Positions 42,668-52,257 of a stretch of 64,000 nt of DNA are shown here, piece by piece (the first letter of the stretch is position 1; each line of letters begins with the position of its first letter). Origin of the DNA: Lasiodiplodia sp. COLG20. Its lineage: Eukaryota > Ascomycota > Dothideomycetes > Botryosphaeriales > Botryosphaeriaceae. A model generated the notes under the pieces. It was not told the DNA's origin. It did not search any database and was given only the letters and a program-made list of their open reading frames with translations. The translations under genes and the position numbers were made by a program. Where the stretch lies: contig VNWV01000030.1 in assembly GCA_009801085.1 (NCBI GenBank), forward strand, positions 62,001-126,000, read 5' to 3'.

Positions 42668-43237
42668 ATGCCCGGTATCTACAAGCAACTGATGGAGGAC
42701 ATCGATGACATCGCGGAGAGCAAGTTCACTGGTGGAGACTACATGCGTGGCACCATCAAGACCATGAAGACCATCATGCCGCACTCGAAGTTGTTCCATT
42801 TCGACACCGCTCGCCACATCGAAGTCAGGCAGGCTACCGCTACTCGCCCCGTCGGCTTGTACTACAAGGTCGATATTCAGTTCAAGGGCGCGGTCGCTGG
42901 CAACAAGAGGAAGAAGGGAAAGAACTCGGAGAGGAGCAAGGGTCACCAGGACCTTGTTCAGGACATGACCCATGACACCGGCGTTGGAGAGACTGCGGCT
43001 GTGGTCATCGTCCACCACAGCTTCGACCAGAAGGGCAAGATCCCGGACCCTGCGCTCATGAGGGCCCTTCTCAAGCAGTCCGGTTCGAAGGTCGCTTTCT
43101 CCAAGGCGGGTGTCTGCCCTGTCGACATCCTGGTTCTCCGCGAGGACTTGACCTGGGTCAACGAGACGTCTGGAATTGAGGGCACTCCTGAGGAGCTCCT
43201 CGAGATGGAGTTCAAGGAGGCCGTCGCGGTGGTTTAG
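42668..43237 (+). CDS. Conserved-looking hypothetical protein, 189 residues
   Basis: Single exon from ATG 42668 to TAG 43237 with a strong CT-rich leader. Soluble and mixed in composition: N-terminal YKQLMEDIDDIAESKFTGGD, then a basic patch KRKKGKNSERSKGHQ, and a regular second half. No signal peptide or membrane segment. I do not recognise the family. Highly C/G-biased third positions and the pyrimidine leader suggest a well expressed gene. It is separated by 1.4 kb from both neighbours. Confidence 0.7.
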   Translation: MPGIYKQLMEDIDDIAESKFTGGDYMRGTIKTMKTIMPHSKLFHFDTARHIEVRQATATRPVGLYYKVDIQFKGAVAGNKRKKGKNSERSKGHQDLVQDMTHDTGVGETAAVVIVHHSFDQKGKIPDPALMRALLKQSGSKVAFSKAGVCPVDILVLREDLTWVNETSGIEGTPEELLEMEFKEAVAVV

Positions 43238-43343
43238 GCGGCGCAAGGATGAGGGCAACGAGTGGACACGACTGGTTTTCTCAACGCCCCTTCCCGACCT
43301 TCTCCGGTTCGATGCTGCTTCTTCGACTGCAGTACGGATGACC

Positions 43344-43384
43344 ATTTGCTGATTTGCTGATTTGCGACTTTGCGACTTTGCGAC
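43344..43384 (+). repeat. 8-bp tandem repeat, about five units
   Basis: Units of ATTTGCTG twice and then TTTGCGAC three times, just 3' of the hypothetical gene ending at 43237. Confidence 0.85.
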
Positions 43385-44049
43385 AACTTTTTCCCATCAA
43401 GGGCTCACTGTCTTCGGACTTCTGGATTTTCTCTTTTTTCCTTTGTTTCCTTTCATGGCATGGCGAGGTTTCTGGGCTACAAAAAGGCATGGGTTGGGTC
43501 AGGCTACATGGCGTGGATGGTCTCATGGTTTACGACCTTACGAAAAAGGCTTAGGATAGCGGGTTGGGATTTTATGGCTTGCTCTCTTGCAAAGCTGGGC
43601 TACTCTGGCCTTGGTGATGATTTCATTCCCCCCCAAATCCTCTAGATGATAGAAAAGAAAATGACATTGAATTGTCAAAAAAAAGTGCCTTGCGTGAACG
43701 TGCAACAATCTTGTGGAAGGACTTCGTACAAACGGAAGAGGCTCAGAAGCAACACAGCAATATCAACAACGTGTTCTTGACTACACTCAGCTCCTTATCA
43801 AGAGAAAAATGTGCTTGAACATACCTTTTGCTCATCCTGTGGATTTTCCATGTTCGTGATCAATATGCCCAAGTCCGATAACACCTGAGTAGGCGGCATC
43901 ACAGCTGCAGATGTGTGATGCTCTGTTGAAAGTGCCCTAAAATGATCTGCTCCTAGCAGACACAATTCTTTCCTCTGACCTATAGGGCGTACCAGGTGCT
44001 CAGGTGCTCGCTCGCTACAGGATGTTTCACCATGCGCCAGTCACATCAG

Positions 44050-44244
44050 TACTGGCCAGCGAATTTCACGCACAAGGGCGCGCCCTGCGCAAACATCGAA
44101 CCGATGGAGACCGGCGATCCTAGCCGAGGAATCCGGCAAATTGGTGTTTGGATCGTTGTTTGGCATGGTTACAATCGCTGGACGTCCGACCGGTTCGGTA
44201 TTGGCGCATGGGTAGCCCTCGGTGGTAAAGTTGCCTGGCCAGAA
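44050..44244. repeat. Inverted pair of coding-like segments
   Basis: Plus-strand 44050-44103 reads YWPANFTHKGAPCANIEP; minus-strand 44191-44244 reads FWPGNFTTEGYPCANTEP. Twelve of 18 residues agree, and most codons of the shared residues differ only at the third base (AAT/AAC, TTC/TTT, ACG/ACC, CCC/CCA, GCA/GCC, AAC/AAT). That pattern suggests selection on protein sequence. Neither copy has a convincing start or stop, and no family is known to me. Confidence 0.5.
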
Positions 44245-44683
44245 CCACGGCAAGATTCTGTGTCCATTCTCATGAAACTAGATTTGCGCGCTCAAGGAGC
44301 TGTCTGATGCTGGCTTTCAAACATTGCACGTGGGAACCAAGTAGAATTGAAGAATTTTAGTAAACGAAAGAAAAGCATTATGTACTACTATCGGACGTAG
44401 TTGCTAGGAGAAAGGCTCATTGTAATTATGTCTCGCCGTAGAATGATACTTGCGCAAATGCTATGAAACAGAAAAAAGAGAAAAGTAAAGCCTATTGAAG
44501 AAGTAGCTGCTCCATCGTCCAGGAGCGATCTCGGAAATTCTTTAAAACTCATGAGCAGCGGAGAAAGCCACCAGCAAGCCTACAGAAACCCCATTGAAAA
44601 CTCTCGCTAAAAGCATTGACAGAAATCAGAAAACCAGACAGCTACAGTCAGAAGGAAAAGGCACATCAACATAAAGCTCATCA

Positions 44684-47600
44684 TTAAGACCCCATGCAGC
44701 GCTCCCTAGCCAAGTTCTCCCAGCTCTCGAGAACTTCATCCTTCTTGATGCACATCTTAGCCATAGTCCAGACGCGGAGGTTGATAAACTGCTCAGGCGA
44801 GTCCAAAGCGCGCCTGTTGCGCGGCGTCAGGAACGGAGAAGCGAGCAGCTCGAGGCGCTTGTCGAACGCGTCGCGCAGGCGCACATCTTCCAGGTGCTGC
44901 TCCCACTCTTGCTCCTCCTCGATGCGGTCCTCGTCCTTAGGCTCGTCAGAGGTCCACGGCTCAGGCTCTTCGGGCGCTTCGTCGTCGGTGACGACGAGCT
45001 TGGGGTAGCGGGCGATGGCGCGGATGGGCGTGGTGAAAGACTTCTCCCAGTCAATGAGGGCCATAGCAGTGCCGGCGGCGTCGACGAGGATGTTTTGGTC
45101 GTGCAGGTCAGGGTGGTGGAGGGCGCAGGACTGCGGCGCGAAAGGCGTGGGGTCGTAGAGCAAGGGCAGGACTGTCTGCAGGCGCTGGCAGTACGTCGGC
45201 ATGGCTGCGAGGGCGCGGAGGTCGTAGAGCGGGTTGGTGCACTCCTCCATCACCTCGTCTTCTGGGGCCAGCGCCGCCTCGAGCCTCTGGTAGCGGCCGC
45301 CGTCGTCGGAGGGGATGGGCGGCTTGGGGCGCACGGCGCCGCCCATGTACTTCAGCTTCGCCTCGCGCTCGTCCTTCTCCTGCTTGGCGCGCCTGTTCAT
45401 CTGCACGCGGTAGCGGGCAAGGATGTCGTGGCGTTCAACGAAGGCCTCGTTGACTTCGCGGCGGGGATTCCAGTACTCGGCGCGCTCCTTCATGCGAGGG
45501 TCAAGAGCCTCAGCGAGACTGAAGTCGAGGCGAGCGCGGTGATAGTCGTGCATGCTGGCAAAAGGGCCACGATGAAGGCGAAAGTCAAGACGCAGGTCGT
45601 AAGCAAACTCTTCAAGGTTCATCGGGCCAACCGTGTAAGAGGAAATGTCAGAGAGAGGCATGTTCCAGTCGTGGTAGATGGCGCCCATCTTGTCAAAAGT
45701 GATGCGGGAGAGCTGGTCAACCCAGTCGGCAACCGTCTCATAGAGCTTGGTCTTTGACTCGAAGCTCATAGTCTCCTCAGCATCACAGAGAGTCTGGCCT
45801 TGGATCTTCTCCATCAGCATCCACTCAAGTCCCAGGGCGTTCTTCATAGATGAGTCGAACGCATAAATCTTGGGAACAGGGATAGTGGTGTGATGGCGGA
45901 CAAGCTCGATGGTCGAGACCTCAGTCTGCATGCGGTACCAAGGGAAGTCAGGCATAGCACAGCGGAAGATGCACTCCGTAGTGTCGCCGGTCACAAGGCT
46001 GGCTGCCTGGACAGTGTAGACCTTGTTGAACATCCCTCCTGCGAGGAACTCAACCTTGATATCATCGTTGGGAAGCCCACAAAGAAGAGCGTAAGGCTTG
46101 ATCATGTCCCGGATGGTGTCGAGATCAGGCTCAATCTGCCACCTGGCCGTCCAGTCGTTGGCAAGAGAGTTGAACTCGTAACGAATGATACCCTTCTGAA
46201 GCTCGGTTGACAGTACAGGAGGGCCAGTGGTCGATACACGGAAAGGCAAGTTCTGGACATCGGTGCTGATAGGAAGCCGAGGGCGAGGGGGAGAAGTGTT
46301 GTTGAAGCTCTCAAGCCACTCGTCCAAGTCGACTGCGGCGAGATCCTCCTCCTCTGAATCGCTGACCTCCATGAGATCAAACTCACTATCTTCGTTAGAG
46401 GAGGTCTCTTCAGCGGCATGAACCTGAACCGCAACACCAGTGTCCGCGCCATCCTTCGAAACAATCTGGAAAGTGGCGGGCTCCGGCTCTGCTGCCTCCT
46501 CCTCATCGACGTTCATGTTCGCAATCAAAGACGGGTCCGCCTCAACATCAGCAACAAGCGTCGTACCATCCAAGGTGCTATCCCCAACATGAACATAGCT
46601 GTCATCGGAATCGACGTTGTGGTGGTGGTCCTGGTGGTCCGAGCTCATCTCGGCAGCACCTTCCGCAACGAGGGTGGAGCCATCGACGTCAACAAGCGAG
46701 GAATCGTTCATCTCTTCCTCTTCCTCTTCAACCTCAACATCCTCCATCTCGACATCCTCGGCCGCGGTGACGAACGAAACGCCCGTCGTCTGCGTCAAGA
46801 CGGACGTGAAGCTCTCGCGGTTGCACTGAAGCGGCGACGACGAGATCAAGGGCTCCATGTCGCCCGCATCGCTGTCGGCATCAAGCGCGAAGCCGTCGTC
46901 CATGACGGTATCAGCCTCGGCGTTCTTCTCATCCTTCTCATCCTCCTCGCCCTCAGCGTTATCAACGCCATCAACCGTCGCGCGAATCTGGCTGAAGCGC
47001 GCCTCGAGGACATGGTTGTCGACCTGGTGCGGAAAGAGGCGGTAGGTCGGAGACTCCCTGGGAACGACGGTCGCAAGCGTTGCGCGCGCCGGCGTCGGCG
47101 TGGGAGGGATGGTGTAACTCTCACCACCAACCTCAGGCAGAACCGGGCTGCTGAAGCCGAAGGCGGGCGAGTTGCTGGGGACGGGCTGGGAGGAGGGGGT
47201 GGGAGGGAGCCTGTGCATGAAGGCCTGGTGGCCAGTGGTCGGCGGGGTGGGGAAGCCGGTCAGGCTGATGCGAGAGGCAGCGGCGGCAGCGGCAGCCTGC
47301 TCGGGGGTCTTGGGGGAGGCGCTGATGGTGGCGCTGGATGCAATGGAAGAGGCGGTGCTCACCGGGCTCGCGTCGTAGAAGACGTCGTCGCCGGCGGATG
47401 GCGCAGGGGAGAGGGGAAGCTCAACGAGAGCAGCCTCCTCCTGCGGGAGGCCGGGGAGAGGCTTGTTCAGAGAGGGGCTGCTTCCAGCGCTACCGGGAAC
47501 AGCTGGAGACGAAGCCGTGAACTTGTGGGCGCTGACGGGCGTCGACGGGCCACTGCCGTGGTGGTAGAGGTCGGAGTCGTCGGCGCGCAGGTCAGCGGCG

Positions 47601-48511
47601 CTGGCGCTGAAGGGGAACTCGTTGCTGTGCCTCAGGCTGCTGGAGCGGGTAGGGAAGCCAGCAGGAAGACTGGACGAGGCGACCATAGTGGGCGTGCGCG
47701 TCATCGGGAAGCTCGAGGCAGGAGTTGAAGCAGCAGAAGCAAATCCGTCCCTACGGCCAACGGGAATCGGGCGCGGCGACCTGGCGCGGTTGCGGCGAGC
47801 CTTCGCGGCGGCGGCGGCGGTGCGCGGGGACAGGAAGTCGATGTCGTACTGCTGCGCCGGCCTGCCAGTGTACGGGTTAACACGGAAGACGGTGCGGATC
47901 GAGGCGGCGGGGGAGGCAGACCTGCTGCTGTCGGACGTGGGGGTGATGGCGACCTCTGGGATCGTCGAGGAGCGCAGAGTGCCGCCGCGGGTCGGGGTGG
48001 GCTCGACGGAGGTGTCGGCCGTCATGGCATCGTCGCCGCTGTTGCTGCTGGAGCTGCTGCTGGAGCTGCCATTGTTTCCAGCGCGAGCAGCCGGCTTGTT
48101 CTTCTTGAAGGTGCTGCTGGCCTTGCGGGTGAACTTCTGGAAGAAGTTTAGCTTGGGCGAGGGAGACGTCGAGGGCGGCGTCGAGAGGCCGGCGGCGACG
48201 CTCTTGGTCGAGGCGTTGACCGCCGGGTTGTGGATCACAGTCGCGGTCGACTGGATGGCGGTCGGGTTCGTCAGGAGGGCCGGAGTCGAGGCGCTGCTGG
48301 GCGCGTTGGATTGCGCGCTGGGGAGGAGATCCGCCTTGGAGGTGTTGCGGCGCTTGTTCAGGCTGGTCGACGAGTCGCCCTGGTTAGGGCGCTTGCGCCT
48401 GTTCTTGAAGATGGCCAGCTTCTGCATGTTGAAGGGGTCGCAACTGCTGACATTGTCGGTAGTAACGAACGGAATACCGAAGTCCACAACGGACTTAATG
48501 ATAGGGAACAT
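44684..48511 (-). CDS. Aminoglycoside-phosphotransferase-like kinase with long disordered N-terminus, copy 3
   Basis: Single exon, 1275 residues. Roughly residues 1-745 are disordered: Ser/Thr/Pro-rich, with a basic patch at the start (KNRRKRPNQGD) and acidic runs (VEEEEEEMN, EDEKDEKNAE). The C-terminal ~520 residues are the kinase: VQNLPFRVSTTGPPV, AGGMFNKVYTVQ, IPVPKIYAFDSSMKN, EWMLMEKIQG, catalytic loop HHPDLHDQNILV (HxDxHxxN) and LIDWEKS. An Arg/Lys/Glu-rich insert of about 70 residues lies before the catalytic loop. The LPFRV..TGPP box shared with copies 1 and 2 shows common ancestry. The substrate is unknown. Unlike copies 1 and 2 the frame and start are clean. The long antisense frames on the plus strand are shadows of this GC-rich gene. 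Confidence 0.82.
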   Translation of the reverse strand: MFPIIKSVVDFGIPFVTTDNVSSCDPFNMQKLAIFKNRRKRPNQGDSSTSLNKRRNTSKADLLPSAQSNAPSSASTPALLTNPTAIQSTATVIHNPAVNASTKSVAAGLSTPPSTSPSPKLNFFQKFTRKASSTFKKNKPAARAGNNGSSSSSSSSNSGDDAMTADTSVEPTPTRGGTLRSSTIPEVAITPTSDSSRSASPAASIRTVFRVNPYTGRPAQQYDIDFLSPRTAAAAAKARRNRARSPRPIPVGRRDGFASAASTPASSFPMTRTPTMVASSSLPAGFPTRSSSLRHSNEFPFSASAADLRADDSDLYHHGSGPSTPVSAHKFTASSPAVPGSAGSSPSLNKPLPGLPQEEAALVELPLSPAPSAGDDVFYDASPVSTASSIASSATISASPKTPEQAAAAAAASRISLTGFPTPPTTGHQAFMHRLPPTPSSQPVPSNSPAFGFSSPVLPEVGGESYTIPPTPTPARATLATVVPRESPTYRLFPHQVDNHVLEARFSQIRATVDGVDNAEGEEDEKDEKNAEADTVMDDGFALDADSDAGDMEPLISSSPLQCNRESFTSVLTQTTGVSFVTAAEDVEMEDVEVEEEEEEMNDSSLVDVDGSTLVAEGAAEMSSDHQDHHHNVDSDDSYVHVGDSTLDGTTLVADVEADPSLIANMNVDEEEAAEPEPATFQIVSKDGADTGVAVQVHAAEETSSNEDSEFDLMEVSDSEEEDLAAVDLDEWLESFNNTSPPRPRLPISTDVQNLPFRVSTTGPPVLSTELQKGIIRYEFNSLANDWTARWQIEPDLDTIRDMIKPYALLCGLPNDDIKVEFLAGGMFNKVYTVQAASLVTGDTTECIFRCAMPDFPWYRMQTEVSTIELVRHHTTIPVPKIYAFDSSMKNALGLEWMLMEKIQGQTLCDAEETMSFESKTKLYETVADWVDQLSRITFDKMGAIYHDWNMPLSDISSYTVGPMNLEEFAYDLRLDFRLHRGPFASMHDYHRARLDFSLAEALDPRMKERAEYWNPRREVNEAFVERHDILARYRVQMNRRAKQEKDEREAKLKYMGGAVRPKPPIPSDDGGRYQRLEAALAPEDEVMEECTNPLYDLRALAAMPTYCQRLQTVLPLLYDPTPFAPQSCALHHPDLHDQNILVDAAGTAMALIDWEKSFTTPIRAIARYPKLVVTDDEAPEEPEPWTSDEPKDEDRIEEEQEWEQHLEDVRLRDAFDKRLELLASPFLTPRNRRALDSPEQFINLRVWTMAKMCIKKDEVLESWENLARERCMGS

Positions 48512-50298
48512 GGCGAAGTGAGGATATGCGTTTCGTCGCGAAAGGGTGAGTGTGACTTACGGAAAAGAAGAGGAAGAGGGCAGGGGACGGGTGGGCTTTT
48601 ATGCTTGCACACAGGCCTTAGCTCGAGCGAGACGAAGGTGAGCGTGAATGTCAACTCTGGCGCTGTGTACTGAGCGTGGAGTTGTTTAGTCTGTCGTATC
48701 GCCCGGTGTTATCAGAGCCACCTTGCGCAACTTTAACACTGCTGACGAGACTGTGAGAAGATCTGAGCGCAAGCGAGATTGGCTCAACAGGCCCCGGTAG
48801 CGTTCAGACGGCGTGTCGGAGTACTGGTCGCAAAGTGAGATCTTCCTGGAGCGGAAGACAGCCGCAGACAATCGCGACCCTGCGCCGCACCCTTCGCGCA
48901 CGAAGCAGAGCGGACAGGAGTCTTAACAGACAGCGACAGTAAGTCGAGGACTGAGACAGGAAGGCTGAGCGCGCGTTGTGGACGTCGTTGAAGTGGAGTG
49001 GAGGGATGAGGAGCGGAAGACGAGCGAAGCCTTCACATATGCAGCTATCCACGGCGCGCAGGGTCCACTACAAACTACAAAAGAGGCAAGTACGGGAATA
49101 CGTGCTTCCGGCTTAGGGAACCTCCAGCTGGAAGCGTGCGACAATTCCATCCGAGAGCCATATGATGCTTCAGGTCCTCAGATCTTCTCTTCAGCAGCGC
49201 CCGTATACACTGCCAAGCTCATCCTCACCGCGACCATAGATTCAGACATGTTCACGAATAATGGCTGCTGGAGGCTCTGGACTGGCTTCGGACGGTTTGT
49301 GTGGCTACAATGTCAGCTGCAAGCGCTGGGCAAACTTCGATCCCTCACCCAGTAAGCGTGTCCCTCGTCACGACTTGGACAGCCGGGCGGGCAGATTGGC
49401 CCTGGCTTTCCAACATAGTGACACGGGCTTCCATTGCATACTGTTTAACGTGTTTAGCATAGTTGCTCCTCACAATCAAACGTTCATCTGCGAGTTGTTC
49501 ACAAACTACCCATCCTCAAGCCGTTCCGATGCCAAGCCAACGGCCCTAAACACTTGCGCCCCAAACAACGCTGGACACTGGCCCAGCCGTGATAACAAAT
49601 GCTTCCATCAGACCAGTATGAAATCCTCATGCTTGAGGTAGAACCTGCAATGAGGCATGCGCACACACAGCAGTAGTAGAATCCATTGCTCGAGAACCAG
49701 AATATCCCCCAGTCTCCTACGATACCCTCAGTGAATCCTCCCGGCCGCAACCTCACCTCGTCCCACCCAGCTACACCCATAATCGGCAGTAAACCAAAAA
49801 TCAAAGTGAGGAGCCAACGTCTCCAGGACAGCGAACAGCACTATCAAGCTCCAATCCACAGCCCACACCACTCCCGCTAGTGAACTACAGTATCATTGAA
49901 AATTTTTTCTCAGATGGCATTACTATCTCGTTTTTCCCTTTTCATACGTACCTACACGTACAAACTATCTGAGATGGAAAAAAACAGAGGGTTTTATTGT
50001 ACAAAGAATTTGGGCGAGCATTTCCCGAAGCAGGGATAGAAAGAAGAATAAAAAAATGTGCGTGATGATGCTCAAATGCTTCCGTGTCGATCATTCAATC
50101 CAACATGGCTCCTCTTTTTCCTCTTGAAGTGCTTCGCGCCTCTATCCAAAATAAAAAGCAAAAAAAAAAAAATCCAAGACCCCAAAATGAATCAGTGAAT
50201 CTCTTAGAAATTAAGAAGGTAAGAAGACGAAAACAATAGAAGTCAGGAAAAAAAAAATCTCCAAGGTGGTTATCCAAAAACCTCCTCTTGGAGCCCTC
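48512..50298. other. Intergenic region between kinase copy 3 and PFA3
   Basis: About 1.8 kb. Several frames of 60-130 codons (for example at 49261-49641) carry no recognisable domain and no paired intron structure. The last 200 bases are A-rich PFA3 3' sequence. No gene called. Confidence 0.45.
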
Positions 50299-52257
50299 TT
50301 ACCTCGGTCCCCACTCTTGCCACTCATCCTCCGCCTTCTTCGCCGCTACTGTCTTCTTCACCGGCTTCTTGGCCGTCGGCCCTCTCCTCGTCCTTCCCCC
50401 GACCATCTCCGCCGGTAGGTCATTCCAGTTCTCAGTCTTGATCTCGGGGACCGCCGCGGTCGAGGAAGAAGAGGTGCCGTTAACGCCGTTGGTACCGTTG
50501 ACGATGCCGCCGTTGCTCGCTTTCCTGTTGTTCTTCTTGACATTTCCCTCAGCCTCGTCGCTGCTCTCGTCGTACTCATCCTCATCCTCCTCCTCGTCAT
50601 CATCATCGTCATCGTCGTCGTCGTCAAAGTCGTCCAGGTCGTCATACGAAGCGCGCGCGCGGCCGCCGCGGCTGGGCATGTACTGCATGGGCACGCCGCC
50701 GCCGACCATGCCCGGGTCGTCCGAGTAGAGGCCGGGGGCGCGGCCGAGGATGGCGTCGGCCTTGCCGGGGCTGCGGCGGCCCTCGCGCGGGACGGTGGCG
50801 ACGCCGTTGCTGGTGGTGAGGAAGCGGGAGTTGCGGTTGCTGGGGCGGGGCGGCGGCGGGGCGGGTTCCATGGGGCGAGCCTTGTAGTAAGTGGACGTGT
50901 AGGTGGGCGGGGACGACGAGCGCTGGGGCGGCGAGTCGGGCACGCCCCAGCCGGCGGCGCGCTCGCGGTCCTTCTGGCGCTGAATCTGCGTGAAGCGCTC
51001 CTCGGCGATGCGCTCGCGCGCCTCGACCCAGCGCGGGCTGGCGTCCCAGCGCCAGCCGTCGCCGGTGGTGTTGCAGATGGGCAGCGCCCACAGCCACGGG
51101 TTCTCGCCCATGACGTGCCGTAGGTTCCGCCGCCAGCCCAGGTCGAAGGCGTTGGGAAGCTTCTCTGAGTCCAGCTCGTCCAGGTACTCGTCGTAGCGCT
51201 CGCGCTCGCGCGCCGCCTCCAGGTCCGCCCAGTTACGTTGCAGCGACCGTTGTGCGGGCGACCCCGCTCGTCGGTAGTCCTCGCCCTCCTCCGGCCGCGT
51301 TACTCCGGGAAGTACGTTGGCGTGAATCTCGACGAGCTGGTCACCGATACTGGGACGGCCGCCGTCGGCGGAGTCGACGTAGTGGCGTTGGCCCTGGTTG
51401 TTGAAGTGCTGCTGCATCGACTTGCGCAGCGGCGACAGGTACCGCGTCTTCTCCAAGCTCTCGATGGTTGTCATATTACGGGCGGCCAGCATGACATGCC
51501 AGACGGTGAAGCCGGTGATGACCAGGCCGACGATGCCCGAGATGACGGCCAGCACGATGTAGTTGACGGGCGTCAGGGTGTCCATATACTGGTCGGTTGT
51601 GAACTCCTTCCAGCACCAAATGCCCGACAGCGCGAAGCAGGCCCAGCAGAACAGAGACAGGTAGGTCAGGAACAGCAGGAAGGGCTTATAGTTCCTGAGG
51701 CCGATGCAGGCGGCTAGCCATGGGCAGTGGTGGTCCATCTTCAGCACGCAGCGTTTGCAGGTCGAGCAGTGGTGGGCGCGGTCCGGCTTCTTGGTCTGGC
51801 ACTTCTTGCAGTAGCGCAGCTCGCCGTTGGACTTGACGGTGAACGAGGTATACGGGCGCGACAGCTCTTGGGTGGGCAGCGAGGCGTAGCCTCCTCTGGT
51901 CTGGTCGATGGGCGAGCCGGGGTCCGTGAAGACGGCTGTGGTGTAGCACCAATTGAGCATGGCATAGAGGATCATAGCCACCCAGGCAAAGAAGTAATCT
52001 GGGAAGAGATCAGCAAACAGCGGCCCACGGACGCGTGCAGATCGAGACGTACCTTTGGATGTGCTGAGCTTCTCCTGCACGCCGATCTTGTACGCCACCC
52101 ACACAGCCCAGGTGGTGAGGCCATAAACAATGCATAGCGGGAAGTAGGAGACGACATTGCAGCAGTAGCGCTCGCAGCGGCGGGCCCAGCTCTTGCGTCG
52201 CATGGCGAGACTGGGCGAGTGCGGCGGGGAGGGCGCGAGTTCAGCGAGCGTGGCCAT
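50299..52257 (-). CDS. PFA3: DHHC palmitoyltransferase PFA3
   Basis: Two exons, 52053-52257 and 50299-51998. The 54-nt intron (GTACGT...CCCAG) is a multiple of three without a stop, so an unspliced form would add 18 residues. Product 634 residues, longer than yeast Pfa3. Two N-terminal membrane helices, a Cys-rich domain (RYCKKCQTKKPDRAHHCSTCK), the catalytic DHHCPWLAACIG, then two more helices. The VMLAARNMTTIESLE segment after the helices carries the TTxE box. The C-terminal half is disordered, with NPWLWALPICNTTGDGW and a run of Asp residues. PFA3 S-acylates vacuolar Vac8 in yeast, at the vacuole membrane. Confidence 0.9.
   Translation of the reverse strand: MATLAELAPSPPHSPSLAMRRKSWARRCERYCCNVVSYFPLCIVYGLTTWAVWVAYKIGVQEKLSTSKGTSRSARVRGPLFADLFPDYFFAWVAMILYAMLNWCYTTAVFTDPGSPIDQTRGGYASLPTQELSRPYTSFTVKSNGELRYCKKCQTKKPDRAHHCSTCKRCVLKMDHHCPWLAACIGLRNYKPFLLFLTYLSLFCWACFALSGIWCWKEFTTDQYMDTLTPVNYIVLAVISGIVGLVITGFTVWHVMLAARNMTTIESLEKTRYLSPLRKSMQQHFNNQGQRHYVDSADGGRPSIGDQLVEIHANVLPGVTRPEEGEDYRRAGSPAQRSLQRNWADLEAARERERYDEYLDELDSEKLPNAFDLGWRRNLRHVMGENPWLWALPICNTTGDGWRWDASPRWVEARERIAEERFTQIQRQKDRERAAGWGVPDSPPQRSSSPPTYTSTYYKARPMEPAPPPPRPSNRNSRFLTTSNGVATVPREGRRSPGKADAILGRAPGLYSDDPGMVGGGVPMQYMPSRGGRARASYDDLDDFDDDDDDDDDDEEEDEDEYDESSDEAEGNVKKNNRKASNGGIVNGTNGVNGTSSSSTAAVPEIKTENWNDLPAEMVGGRTRRGPTAKKPVKKTVAAKKAEDEWQEWGPR

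Larger units (their letters stand above)
43238..44683. other. Intergenic region with short repeats and an inverted coding-like pair
   Basis: Holds an 8-bp tandem repeat at 43344-43384 and two opposite-strand segments (44050-44103 and 44191-44244) encoding similar peptides. No complete gene was found. The rest is A+T-rich. Confidence 0.5.

Noticed and set aside
46418..48521. Two long plus-strand frames (436 and 299 codons) over kinase copy 3
   Set aside because: Antisense to a verified kinase gene; Gly/Arg/Val-rich composition of a shadow frame.
50597..50640. GTC/ATC repeat as a non-coding microsatellite
   Set aside because: It encodes the Asp run of PFA3 and stays in frame.
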